Made by a program: the position numbers and the translations under genes | Shown here: piece after piece, positions 45,811 to 56,914 of the stretch | Numbering within the stretch: position 1 is the first letter of the stretch | Layout: the number at the start of each line of letters is the position of its first letter | NCBI GenBank assembly: GCA_047967505.1 | Contig: CM106539.1 | Origin: Dipteris shenzhenensis | Lineage: Eukaryota; Polypodiophyta; Polypodiopsida; Gleicheniales | Length of the DNA stretch: 64,000 nt | Reading direction: 5' to 3' (one strand) | The notes under the pieces: generated by a model | Database searches by the model: none | What the model saw: only the letters and a program-made list of their open reading frames with translations | What the model was told of the DNA's origin: nothing

Positions 45811-47075
45811 CTTCGGCACTATCTACTGGCAAATGATTTTGTCTTTTACACCAACCATCAAGCATTGCTTTATCTTGTGAACCGTTCGTGTACAACAGGA
45901 AGAATAACCAGATGGCTACTCTTGCTTCGAGAATTCAACTTCAAAACAGTAGTCTGCAAAGGTGCCCAACACTACATTACCGACCACATGTCTCGAGTTA
46001 GTCAGGAGAAGAAGCCACTGGAGTAGAAGACGACTTACCAGATGCCACACTATTTCAAATAGATGCTATTCTAGAATGGTGCGGAGATATCATTGGGTAC
46101 TTGATGGTAGGAAGACCACCCCCTGACATGAAAGCAGTAAATGCCAGAAAATTGATTCTAAAGGTTGCACCCTGTCAACTCATTGCAGGACAATAGTACA
46201 AGATGGGAAAGGACTAGATATTAAGAAGATGTGTAATGCCTCATGAGATCATGCCAATCCTGAGTGAAGTCCATGAAGGCATTGTAGGAGGACACTTCCA
46301 AGGGGAAGCCATAGCAAGAAAACTTCTCCTCGTAGGCTACTGGTGGCCAACACTATGGGCAGATTTGAATATGTAAAAGACTATGATGTATGCCAACGGA
46401 CTATTAAACCACAACACAAATACTTCAATCCCCTAACACCAATTGTTGTGCAAAAACCATTTGAAAAATGGGGGATTGACTATGTGGGTCCCACACATCT
46501 AGCATCAAAAGGAACACATGCATGCTACATCATTGTGATCACTGATTACTTTACAAAGTGGGATGAAGCTAAAGCGAGTCAGAAAGGAAGATGCATAGCA
46601 AGATTCTTATACGAAAATGTGATCACCCAATTCAGATGTCCCATTGAAATTGTCCCACTCAAATTTGTAATACCAAGTCTATGCATCGTAGTACAAGAAT
46701 GCATGGGAGACCATGAATCCTTGAAAGAAAGGCTCTATCAGTTGGAGAAGCATACAGAGACAAGACTAGTTGCCTACCATGCCATGACAATAGAAAAACG
46801 TAGAAGAAAGGCATGGTTTAATAGAAACCTGTAGACTTAATCCTATTATACAATGCCAAAGTACACAAGGGAAAACTGAAGTATCTAGGTCAAGGACCCT
46901 ACCGAGTACGAAAGATGAATCCCATCGGAGCTGTGCTACTAGAAACACTGGATGGAGTCCAATTCAACACAACAATAAATGGGAGCCGACTGAAGTGCTA
47001 CTACATCAACACACAAGCCATCCCCGACAAAAACAAAGATTTGGGAAACCAAGTCTTCCTTAGTTAGGATTAGAT
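45811..47075 (+). pseudogene. Ty3/gypsy G2 RNase H and integrase
   Basis: RNase H end: FVFYTNHQALLYLVNRS, then TGRITRWLLLLREFNFKTVV and DHMSRVSQEK (45830-46010). The H2C2 region at about 46230-46390 is damaged. Integrase core PFEKWGIDYVGP and ITDYFTKWDEAKA (46460-46570). A deletion then joins CPIEIV to a C-terminal-domain helix (about 46655), so the later core with catalytic Asp and Glu is missing. C-terminal domain: GKLKYLGQGPYRVRKM-like at about 46865-46915. The left side is cut by the foldback array. Confidence 0.9.
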
Positions 47076-47660
47076 TATATCATGAGCACTCACTTGCATA
47101 TGTACGTCTTCGCATATATAGATAGCATCAATCAATTTTACATAGGGCTTAGAAGTGATGACTGAGTTCTAGCTGCCCTATGAAAATCCCAACAAAAAAA
47201 GCATATAGTTAGTCCCTATTTAGCTACTAGGTCACGTGCACTCACACGCTTTCGCTTAGACACATAAATGATTGCATGAATAATTGTACCACACACTTTC
47301 ATTCCACACTCTCAAAGCATGTATAAAAATAAGATCTCTCTCTCTCACACACACACAAAAAGGTCATACCAGCAATCTAATGATCAATGGTACACTACAT
47401 GCACATGGATGCAGGTTTAGAAAAGATGCCACCACTAAAGAGGATGCATAGAAAGAGCCCACTGCCTCAACCATGAGACCCCCTCCAGAGTTTGTAACCA
47501 TCTATATCCTCTCAACCATGGAGACCACAGGCATTCATGGTCCAAAGTGATAGCTCAGAAGAAGATTCAGTGCATGACCAAGCAGAACAAATGCCACCCT
47601 AGTCACAACCGACCTATACAACCATTGACAAGACCCAGTCATTGGAACTTGTCTAGCAAC
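47076..47660 (+). other. G2 non-coding interval between pol and LTR
   Basis: About 585 bases with no frame. The G1 relic has no such interval: there the pol stop lies inside the LTR. Confidence 0.6.
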
Positions 47661-48639
47661 TGTTATGAATAAATTTGTCTAAGGAAAAAGACATTAATAT
47701 GTGTGTTTGTTTGTATGTGTGGCAATAGTATAATAAAATATGGTGTGCATAGGGCCCAGGGTTGAGGTGGCAAGGCATGACCATGTGCCACCCTTCCATG
47801 TAAGAGGACCCATAAGGTGTGATCCATGGTAGTAATATTATAAAATGTAAGGTGGCATGGCTCCTCCATGTGCCACCCCTCCACCTAGGTTGCATTTAGT
47901 GAGATATGGCTCAAAGTCCATGGGAGAAGTAATATAAAATAGGTGGAGATGGATATTATATTGGGTTATTCCCTCCATATAGGATAGGCCCATGTGGGGG
48001 AGGTATAGATAGTCCAAGGATGCAAGTTAAATAATGGGGAAAGTAGGATGAGGTGGCAAGATTCCTTGTGCCAACCCTCCACTTGTCCTCCTAGATGTTT
48101 GAATGTACTATAAAATTGGGAAGAGACCAAGGGAGTATCATAGACTTGGGATATGGGAGTTGATATATGTGGAAAAATGTGGCCAAGCATTATTGCACAC
48201 AATTGAGAGTGCATAACCACCTAGCCCACATGGGAGACTCTTCCACACACACCATGCATTTGGAGGATGCATTTATTGGGAGAGACCCTCTCTCTTGGCT
48301 ACAAAGGAGGGGGCTATTTCTTGATGAGACACGCTCATTCTTGTAAAGCCACCTAGCTAGTACTTTGATTTCTCCCTTCCCTCCCTTTCAAAATAAAGCA
48401 TGGTCCTCTTCCCTTGATGTCTCCATCTTTACATTCCTCCTCCCATCATGTACACACTTCTCTTCCCCCTCTCCCTTTCCCCTTATATCATAGTCTCCCT
48501 CTTCATTCCCTCCCCTTCTAATTCCTTTTCCTCTCTCATGATAACATTTTGCCCTCACGTTCTCCTTTCCTCTATGGCCCTCGAGTGTTGCCATGCTTAG
48601 CCTCTAGCCTCTGGTCCTCATTTCTTTTTTGGCTAATAG
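47661..48639 (+). repeat. gypsy G2 LTR (979 bp), same family as the G1 LTR
   Basis: TGTTATGAATAAATTTGTCT to GGCTAATAG, very similar to 32989-34057 except for one 85-bp unit and small indels. The TATA-like CTATAAAAGG of G1 is CTACAAAGG here. Confidence 0.88.
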
Positions 48640-49089
48640 AAATGGTGTGGCTGCTGGGATCAAAATCTCCACAGCTAGTGGTATAAAATCTATTACTCCT
48701 ATGAGTGGGTGTAGCACTACGGCCTCTTCCGTGTGCAGTTCTCTTCTTTTGCACCTCCAAATCGCATGCCTTCCCTATCTCTACGGTTGCAAAACTGCCC
48801 TACTTCTACGCTTCTAGTCGGCCTACTTTTTGCTTGCGATTCCCACGTGTATTTTGGCTAGCGAATCTTCTGCTCGTACCAATCGTAGCTGCAGAACTAT
48901 AACATCTATGCTATCGTGAGTGCATTTGTGCATCCACGGTGTACACCCGTGCGCATCAGATCACGACATTTTTCTAGGCTCCTACGTCTTCTAGTTGTCG
49001 ACTGTTTTTTCGGGTTTTTGCAAAACTGTAACAGATCCCGCACCCCCCTCTCTTCTCTTTCTCTTCTCCTTCTCCTCTCCTCTCCTCTC
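48640..49089. other. no recognised feature
   Basis: Small frames only; pyrimidine-rich near 49044-49090. If an element body followed the LTR here a PBS would be expected, but none is visible. Confidence 0.4.
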
Positions 49090-49166
49090 TTTTTATTAAA
49101 GAGTGGGATTTGAACCCAAGACTCCCCTTCACAAAAGGGAGACTTACCATTGGGCTAGCAGATAAG
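49090..49166 (-). other. tRNA-like pol III promoter (possible SINE head)
   Basis: The minus strand has an A-box-like TAGCCCAATGGTAAG (about 49158-49144) and, about 30 bases on, a perfect B box GGGTTCAAATCCCAC (49117-49103), with an anticodon-like TCCCTTTTGTGAAGGGG hairpin between. The acceptor arms do not pair, so it is not a functional tRNA. A tRNA-derived SINE is the simplest reading, but body and tail are not defined. Confidence 0.55.
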
Positions 49167-49369
49167 AAGTGATGAAAATGTAATGATTCTTGCTTATATA
49201 TTGAAATCTCAAAAACTATAACTCTCTAACCGTAGGGAGTTTTCACATGCTATAAAAAGCAAAAGTACTTCACTTCACATGCTCTAATCATATCTCCTAC
49301 TAGATCACAGATTCTGAATTTGTTAAGTTCACTTCACGGACACACACCACATGAAGAGGGAAGATATTT

Positions 49370-50745
49370 ATGTCACTTCTCGACAAGTTCAAGGATTTGG
49401 TGCCTGGTCCTCCACACCTTACGACTACCAATGGGCGAGATCTCTTTTTGGATCTTCATGTCGATCTGCAACAACTAGTTGTACAGTGCATTGCTCAAGG
49501 AGACGATGGGTGGGATGATACACTATGGATGATTCAAGGTGAAGAACTACTGATACACTGGGAGAACTTTGATTTCAATTCTACTAATTGTAGGTGATCG
49601 AGCTACTTGCTACTTTGGAGGTAATTAAAAGGGTGTCCTTCTTTGAAGGGTGGGATGCTCCCCAAGCTTGGGGGGAGATTTGCCGCATCTGCTTATTAAT
49701 TCCTGTGGATAAGCTCGTCTTGAATGGTTTATTCTCAATCTCACTACAAAGGTTTCTAGGCCTTGGCTATGGTTGGTAATGTTTCGACCAAGGAATCCAT
49801 TTTTACCTAATCAACCCTTTGTGCCTCATTTTGAGCTTCAAGTTGTAATTCTTTTTGGTCTAAAGATAAACTATCAACAAAGGATTGCCAGTTTATTTGG
49901 TGCTAAATGTTTGGCTAAAGTATTGAATTCTCCCCACCCTCTCCTTCTACCTATCTTGGACTACCGAGAAACTTGGGATGTCTGGATTTTAGTCTTGGTG
50001 TGATGACATCTTGGATCCTTCAATTTGATGGAGCTTACAAACCTTCGACCAAGGCTACTGGCGTGGGTGTGAAGCTTACTTCGCCAGGTGGTGAGGAGTA
50101 TTGTTATAGCAAGTCTGCACCTGCAAGTACATGCAACCAAGTTGAGTACTCAGCACTCATTTTTGGGCTACAAAATGCACAAGAGCATCGCATCAAGCAA
50201 CTTGAGGTGCAAGGAGATTCTCAACTAGTGTGTGAACAAGTTAGTGGAAGGTGGAAGGTGCGGAGCAAAGGCTTGGTTCCATGACATCAACAAGCATTGG
50301 AACTGTGCCAACAATTTGAAGAGGTAAAAAATTCAGCATATCCCTCGAGCTCAAAATATAGTTGCTGATTTCTTGGCACGAGAAGCTTGTACTTCAATCA
50401 TGCATGACACGAGTGGAAGCACCACCCCAACAAAGCTGCAAGCCACAAAGGTGGGTGATCATTTGTAAGGAATGCAAAGGTTGTGGTCATCATGAAACTA
50501 AGTGTTGGGCATACTTGATGTGAGTTTACCGACTTTAGAAGATCATCAAAAAGGTCCTCAAGGATATTGCTCAAAAGAAGGATGCCAGACCACACACCCC
50601 TTAAAGAAATAGCATGGCGACTACAAGAACTGGAAGAAGTTGAAGGTGATGTGCAAGCTCTCCAACTGTTGACATTTGTCATGGCATTCTTGTTTGCCTT
50701 GATGAACAACCTCATGCAGCGCCACATTTCTAACCCTCGCTAGTA
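49370..50745 (+). pseudogene. decayed RNase H / zinc-knuckle locus
   Basis: RNase HI-like domain (about 50005-50380): WILQFDGAYKPSTKATGVGV, NQVEYSALIFGLQNA, LEVQGDSQLVCEQVSGRWKV, and, after a frame change at about 50265, HIPRAQNIVADFLAREA. The four conserved acidic residues (D, E, D, D) are present. A CX2CX4HX4C knuckle CKECKGCGHHETKC lies at about 50468-50510 in another frame. The last part (to a stop near 50742) is a charged helix ending in a hydrophobic stretch LLTFVMAFLFALMNNL. Upstream frames from 49370 are unrecognised (MSLLDKFKDLVPGPPHL). It could be a Tat-type gypsy RNase H or a degraded host RNase H gene; no RT is adjacent. Confidence 0.6.
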
Positions 50746-51224
50746 AAGATGGCTATGATATCATGAGGGTTGGTCCCTTTAAGATTGTCTATGAGCTATT
50801 TTATGCTGAAAATTCTTCTTGTGTAGTATTTCTGTGTGCTTTGTGAATGTATCTTCATGTGATTTTCAGTTCAAGCTACCTCTTTTCATTTTTCCCCATA
50901 GATAAGGCTCATTTCGTCTCTCTCTTTTCCATTTTCCAAGCATGGCTGACATTCTCGTGTTTTGTGGATGGGTTGAAGAAAATCCAAATGAGTATCTTGT
51001 GGCCTTCAAGTGCTGTTGTGTTTCTCTCAACTTTACAAAGAGAATCAAATCAGCGCCCACTGAAATTTGATTGTAGAGAATTCTCTAGGTGAGTTTGTAA
51101 AGAATGACGTTCGCCAAAGCTGGCCAAGGTTGACAGCAGCAATGATTGAGTATTTCAGCAAAGAAGAGCCCATGAGAATGTTGGCTTGCGCGTGGAAGAC
51201 GTTACGGGTCTAAACATTGCTTAG
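50746..51224. other. no recognised feature
   Basis: Short frames without recognisable content between the RNase H locus and the split reading frame. Confidence 0.4.
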
Positions 51225-51426
51225 TCCTCTACTCCTGCAGTTGACAAACATCCTCATTCATCTCTTCTTCTATGTTTGTGTCTGTGTCCTCGTCTTCTAG
51301 TACCCTCTCATTCTTCCACAGTGGAAGCTTCTGAGGATGAGATGGTTCCCATGATGGGAGTGGTTCTCCTACGGATTGTGGGCTAGGTGGTGGATTGCTG
51401 GCAGAGCTATTATCAGAAGGGGTGGC
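51225..51426 (-). pseudogene. C-terminal part of a small reading frame split by B2
   Basis: Minus-strand frame ATPSDNSSASNPPPSPQSVG ... LPLWKNERVLEDEDTD, ending in a stop at about 51230. It joins across the B2 insertion (TSD GTGGC) to 56868-56914. Pro/Ser-rich then acidic; not recognised. Confidence 0.55.
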
Positions 51427-51778
51427 TGTGAAGATTGTGGGAGAGAGGGAAGGAGTCTCACTTGAGGCTTTCTCACAATCACAATGGGGGAATACACACA
51501 AAGGTGGAGGCTGAAAACAATTTTCCTCTTCTTAGTTGTGAAAGCCAAAAGAACTCCAGTACAAAGAAATAGAAGAACCCTATATGTGGGTCTCAAACCA
51601 AACTCAACTAACTAAGGTGGCATACTAACTGAGCCACGAACTAGTGTAGATAAGGATAGCTGTCATCCAACTATTATTCGTGGGCGGTGTACCAACCGCA
51701 TCTCCAGCTAACAAGTCGGTGACATAAATACACAACAGTCACCCTGGCATATCGCGAGTGGAGCTCGATATCTCAACA
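51427..51778 (-). repeat. B2 3' LTR
   Basis: 352 bp, TGTGAAGATTG ... GATATCTCAACA; adjacent CTCCCCCTCGAG is the polypurine tract (minus strand). The pol frame ends inside it at 51739. Confidence 0.96.
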
Positions 51779-52620
51779 CTCCCCCTCGAGCTCAATCCCA
51801 ATTCCTGCACACCAAGCAGGTCTCTGAACTTGCGCAGCTTCTCTGCGCCCAATGCTTTCGTGAAGATGTCAGCTACCGGATCCTCTGTGCTGACATAAAC
51901 TAGATCAATGAGACCTAGTAAAACCTTCTCCCGCACATAGTGATAATGCACCTCAATGTGCTTTGTTCTGTGGCATGAAAGACTGAGTTCTTTGCCAAAT
52001 GTATACTACTCATGTTGTCACAATAAATGACAACTGGCCTGATGCATATCATAGAGTAGCTTATGCAACCAAGCTACCTCACATGCAGCCATTGCTGCAC
52101 CCCTGTACTCAGCCTCTGAGTGACTGCAGCACTCCCAAAAGAGAACACATATCCACTGGTAGATCGTCTATCAGAAATGCTACCAGCCCAATCAGCATCA
52201 GTGTATCCATGCAACTGTATCTGAACCCCAGCCTCATAAAATAGTCCATACTGCAATGTGGACTTCACATACCTGAGTATGCATCTAGCCGCATCCAAAT
52301 GCGGTTTCCTTGGAGCCTGCATAAACTGACTTACCAACCCAACAGCATAGCTCAAATCTGGCCTGGTAATAGTCATGTGAATCAAACTTCCTACTATGCA
52401 TCTGTACATAGTAGGGTCTTCCAGAAGCTCACCTGCATCTGTGCTCAGCTTCACATTCTGCTCCAAAGGAACTGAAATAGGCTTACAGCCTATCATCCCA
52501 TATTTGGACAGCATGTCCCAATCCATACTGCCTCTGCAAGAGCTGTATCCCACTTGGTGATCTAATCACCTCAATGCCCAAGAAATAACGCAGCTCTCCC
52601 AAATCCTTCATCTTAAACTT
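51739..52620 (-). pseudogene. B2 RT C-terminus and RNase H, with internal deletion
   Basis: Contains MTITRPDLSYAVGLVSQFMQ, then YTDADWAGSISDRRSTSGYV and FSFGSAAV. A1 continues with ISWSSKKQPTVALSSTEAEY; these roughly 20 residues are missing here and the frame is lost (about 52125). The terminal part (51951-51739) is VREKVLLGLIDLVYVSTEDP, then VADIFTKALG. An extra base near 52515 and a TAG at about 52622 also disrupt the frame. Confidence 0.92.
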
Positions 52621-53658
52621 CTACCTCAATAGCATTTTCACATGAAGGATATCTTCATCACTATCACCTGTGATGATCAGATCATCAACATAAATGACCA
52701 GCAGCATAATCCCTTTCTCTGTTTTTCTCACATAGAGTGAGAAATCTTCCTTGGAAATCTGAAAGCCAATAGTGACAAGATACTGTCCTATCTTGTCAGA
52801 CCATGCTCTAGGTGCTTGCTTCAAGCCATACAAGGCTTTCTTCAACCTGCAAACAAACTCAGGATGAGTAGCATGAACATAACCTGCTGGCTGCTCCATA
52901 AAGACCTCTTCTTGCAAATCACCATGCAAGAAGGCATTCTTTACATCCATCTGATGTAAAGACCATCCCTTTGATGTAGCCATTGCAATGGCTGCTCTTA
53001 CGGTTGCCATCCTTGCAACTGGGCTGAAAGTTTCTTCATAATCAATGCCATATGTCTGTGCATACCCTTTGACAACTAATCTTGCCTTGTATCTATTCAC
53101 AGAACCATCTGCATTGTGCTTGATCTTATAAATCCACTTACAACCAATTGCATTCTTGCCTTTAGGCAAAGGCACCAATTCCCATGTAGCATTAGCATCC
53201 AAGGCATCCATTTCTTCATCCATGGCTTTCTCCCATTTTTCATTTCCCATGGCTTGCTCAAAAGAAGTGGGTTCTGGTTCTTGTATCACTTTGACCATAT
53301 AGGCATAGTGAATGGCTGTAAATCCATCATATTTCAGCCTATCCACAGGATACCTAACCCTGGTAGACCTGCGCAAAATAGGCTCACTTCCAGGTGCTCT
53401 CAAAACATCCCTGGTCTTCCTTACTCCAGGTGTAACAATAGAAGGAATACCCAACTCATCATCAATGCTCTGCTCTGAGCCAGTGGATTCACCATCCACA
53501 TAAGAGTGACCTGCATTCACATCAAACATGGGCTGATCTACCTTCTCTTTTCCTTTTCGTGATACCTGCGTACCACTCTCTGCATTGCTTTGAGGGGATT
53601 CTCCTGATCTCAATCTGCCTGTCCATGGCGAAGTATGTGAACCACTGATAGAGGACAC
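52621..53658 (-). pseudogene. B2 reverse transcriptase
   Basis: Open frame with [48 protein letters not shown] and active site YVDDLIIT (near 52680). Retains HGDL, which A1 has lost. Separated from integrase by a stop at about 53700. Confidence 0.95.
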
Positions 53659-53697
53659 TCCAGGTCCACTGATATTTTGTGATTGCTGCTGTGCATT

Positions 53698-54420
53698 CTA
53701 TGCAGCATTACCATTTTGTGCATCTACATCAATCATCACATTTACTGGTTTATACCAGCTGCTCATCTCATAAAAAACAACATCTCTTCTCACTGTGAAC
53801 TTGCGTGTAGAAGGGTTATAGCATCTATACCCTTTCTGCTGTAGAGAATAACCAATAAAGACGCACTTCTCAGCTTTTGGATCCAACTTGGACCTCAACT
53901 CATCTGGCACATGGACATAGGCAATGCAACCAAAAATCTTCAAATGAGAAATATCTGGTTTCCTACCAGTATACATCTCCTCTGGCGTCATGCCATGTAT
54001 TGCTGCAGTGGGAGTCTTGTTCATTATATAGACTGTTGTAGCAACTGCTTCAGCCCAATAATAATCTGGTAGATCTTTTTCATTTAGCATAGCCCAAGAT
54101 ACCTCTCCAATATGCCTGTTTTTCCTTTCTGCAATTCCATTTTGCTGTGGGGTATGACTGCATGAATATTGCTGCTTTATACCATGCTCCTGCAAGAACC
54201 TTGCAAACTCATTTGAGAGGTACTCTCCCCCTCCATCTGACCTTAAGCATTTTATTTGCAGGCCTGTTTCTTTTTCCACCATAGCTTTGAAAACTTTGAA
54301 GTGCCCAAACACTTCACTTTTCTTTTTCATAAAATACACCCACAGTTTTCTACTGAAGTCATCAATAAATGTGACAAAATAGTGACAGCCTCCAATAGAT
54401 GCAGCTTTTGTAGTCCACAC
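53698..54420 (-). pseudogene. B2 integrase core
   Basis: TFIDDFSRKLWVYFMKKKSE, LRSDGGGEYLSNEF, TPQQNGIAERKNRHI (catalytic Glu) and the conserved GRKPDISHLKIFGCIAYVHV. A 1-bp deletion at about 54425 relative to B1 shifts the frame from the N-terminal part. Confidence 0.95.
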
Positions 54421-55211
54421 ATCAGATGGATTAATTCCAATGGCTTTTTACTCTCTTGAACATGCCTAGGAAAATGTTTCCTTGCCTGCTTTCCAAATTG
54501 ACAGGCTTCACAAACCTTGTGCATTTCTGCAACCTTGAATTTAGGCAATCGTGCAACAATATTTTGGGCTTGCATTGATTTAAGTCGCTGTATATTAACA
54601 TGACTAATGCATTTATGCCAGATATCAATATCTGCAACTACACCGGTCCCATGTGCAAACATTGCTGCACTCAACTCAGGCATGTCCGCATCCAACATAA
54701 ACATCCTGCCCTTCTTCTTTCCTTTTGCTATCAAGCGACCATTATTTTTCATATCCTCAACAAAGCATCCATGAGGATTAAATCTGACCTGCAAGCCCTG
54801 GTCAACCATCTGACCAACAGAAACCAGGTTCTTGGTGATGTTCGGGACATGAAATACATCAGACAAGTATTTCTTTTTCCCATCCTGCATAGACAAAGGA
54901 ATTTTGCCAATCTGCATAATAGGATGTGCAGTATCATCACCAGTCTCCACAAATCCTGGCTTTTCCATCTTCCTTGCATCTTGCATCCATTCTGCATGAC
55001 CTGTCATGTGGTTTGACGCACCTGAGTCAACATACCACACATCATTTTGTTCTTCTGCACTTGTCACAGAATTGGTCATATGCTGCACCATAAATAGATG
55101 CTCATTTCGGTCATCACCCTGCCTGCTAGAAGATGCATAATTGCCTTGCTGCAATTTTCCACTCATAATGTCATTCTGCTTTTTATAGCAGTCCTTAGCC
55201 ATATGACCCAT
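54421..55211 (-). pseudogene. B2 protease and integrase N-terminus
   Basis: Begins in the zinc knuckle (MGHMAKDCYKKQND), then protease DVWYVDSGASNHMTGHAEWM, GAG-pre-integrase and CEACQFGKQ. Continuous for about 260 codons. Confidence 0.94.
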
Positions 55212-56053
55212 TTTGCCACAATAGTAGCATTCAACATTGCTGTTTGCATTTTGGCTTCTCTGCCATCCACCACGGCCTCTTTGGCTCCCCTCCCTCTAGA
55301 GTTACCACGTCCTCCTGCATAGGACTGGTTTTCTTGCATTTGCTGCATATTCTGATTTCTACCATGGCCTGCAGATCGGCCTCCTCTACCTCTGCCTCTA
55401 CCTCTGCCAGCATTTGAGTAGAAGACAGTTTCTTTTGAAGTTCCTGCTGAAGAAGATGCACCCCCATTTCTCTGCTCTTCAAAAATTAGAAGAGCAATCA
55501 ACTCCTCAAAATTAGGAAAGTTTTCACGAACGGCAATGGATGTTCGGAACTGTGCATAATCCTTTCCTAGACCATTCAAGGTCACAGAAACCAAATCATC
55601 ATCATCCACTGGCGACCCAATGGAAGCAAGTGCATCTGCAATTTTCTTCACTTTCATGTGGTAGTCATTTATGCTCAAATTTTCTCTCTGCACATTGTGC
55701 AACTCCTGTTTGAGTTGCATTTTCCTGGCTTGCGTATTTGTGCTATACATTTTTGCCAAAGTATCCCATGCCTCCTTTGGCGTATTTGCATCCTGAATAT
55801 GCACAATCATGGAGTCTGAAATACTGATAGACAGCCAGTACATAACTTTCCTGGCTCTCTCATGCCATCCTTTGAATGCCTGCATTTCCTGTTGACTGGG
55901 AACATTAGGAAGAACAGGTTCTTCTTCATTTCCTATAATGAATTCCCAATAGCCTTTTCCCATCAAGAAATTCATCATTCTAAACTTCCATGCCTGGAAG
56001 TTGTTCTTGTCAAGCTTTTCAGTGACAATCTGTGAAAGAGAATCAGATGCCAT
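55163..56053 (-). pseudogene. B2 gag
   Basis: Start MASDSLSQIVTEKLDKNNFQ at 56053. Conserved KEAWDTLAKMYSTNTQARKM and LNGLGKDYAQFRTSI. Gly/Arg-rich tail before the knuckle. One base fewer than B1 in the CCCCT run near 55287-55293 shifts the frame before the knuckle. Confidence 0.94.
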
Positions 56054-56503
56054 TACAGAACACTGCAAAATATTCTGTCACTGCAAAAAACACAGCTTTT
56101 GCCTCACACGGGCAGATCTGCAAAACCGACGAGAGTGGTATTTCACCACACAGTCACTTCCTAGTGACGATTTTGCATCAACACGCAATAGGCATGAATC
56201 TGCAACTCCCAGTATCTCTGCACACAGGCATACGATGCAATTTCTGCAGCACCTTTCCACCGACTAGCCGCGCAATGGTCGCACACTAAAAAATTGGGCC
56301 TTTCTCTAAGTGCCTACGAAGAACTTCCGCCTTCAAAACGGGCCCCGAAACGGCCTCTAATCTGAAACAGTGCACTCCTGCACTTCTGGTTGTGCTACCT
56401 GTAGAGATTTGCTCCCAAACTCGAAATAGGAAAGCAACACTGGTCCTCTTACCAGGACACCATGAACTTGGCTTGCTTTCTTGAGCTCCTTACCACGAAC
56501 AAG
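56054..56503 (-). other. B2 5' untranslated leader
   Basis: About 450 bases between PBS and gag start, shared with B1 and in part with A1. B1 has roughly 60 more bases here (42175-42260). Confidence 0.8.
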
Positions 56504-56515
56504 GCTCTGATACCA
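56504..56515 (-). other. B2 primer binding site, initiator Met tRNA
   Basis: The minus strand reads TGGTATCAGAGC directly at the LTR end. Confidence 0.95.
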
Positions 56516-56867
56516 TGTGAAGATTGTGGGAGAGAGGGAAGGAGTCTCACTTGAGGCTTTCTCACGATCACAATGGGGGAATACACACAAAGGTGGAGGC
56601 TGAAAACAGTTTTCCTCTTCTTAGTTGTGAAAGCCAAAAGAACTCCAGTACAAAGAAATAGAAGAACCCTATATGTGGGTCTCAAACCAAACTCAACTAA
56701 CTAAGGTGGCATACTAACTGAGCCACGAACTAGTGTAGATAAGGATAGCTGTCATCCAGCTATTATTCGTGGGCGATGTACCAACCGCATCTCCAGCTAA
56801 CAAGTCGGTGACATAAATGCACAACAGTCACCCTAGCATATCGCGAGTGGAGCTCGATATCTCAACA
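56516..56867 (-). repeat. B2 5' LTR
   Basis: 352 bp; outside lies the second GTGGC. Confidence 0.96.
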
Positions 56868-56914
56868 GTGGCAAACTAGCCAAGTTGCTTGGCCATTTGC
56901 TTTGTCTTGGCCAT
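56868..56914 (-). pseudogene. N-terminal part of the reading frame split by B2
   Basis: Minus strand starts MAKTKQMAKQLG at 56914, then a TAG, then FAT, in frame with the distal part at 51426. The Lys-rich start recalls histone-H3-like or transposon ORF N-termini but is too short to assign. Confidence 0.5.

Larger units (their letters stand above)
51427..56867 (-). mobile_element. Ty1/copia retrotransposon B2, complete ends, defective coding
   Basis: 5,441 bp between perfect 5-bp TSDs GTGGC (51422-51426 and 56868-56872). Two 352-bp LTRs differ at six sites, all transitions (about 98.3% identity). PBS and PPT present. Coding sequence carries several 1-bp indels, at least two nonsense codons and a deletion of roughly 60 bp in RNase H. 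Confidence 0.97.

Noticed and set aside
45454-45819. Apparent 100-150 codon ORFs in the TG tract
   Set aside because: Same microsatellite artefact; no domain content.
49090-49166. Functional tRNA gene
   Set aside because: A and B boxes are good but the acceptor stem does not pair; kept only as a tRNA-like element.
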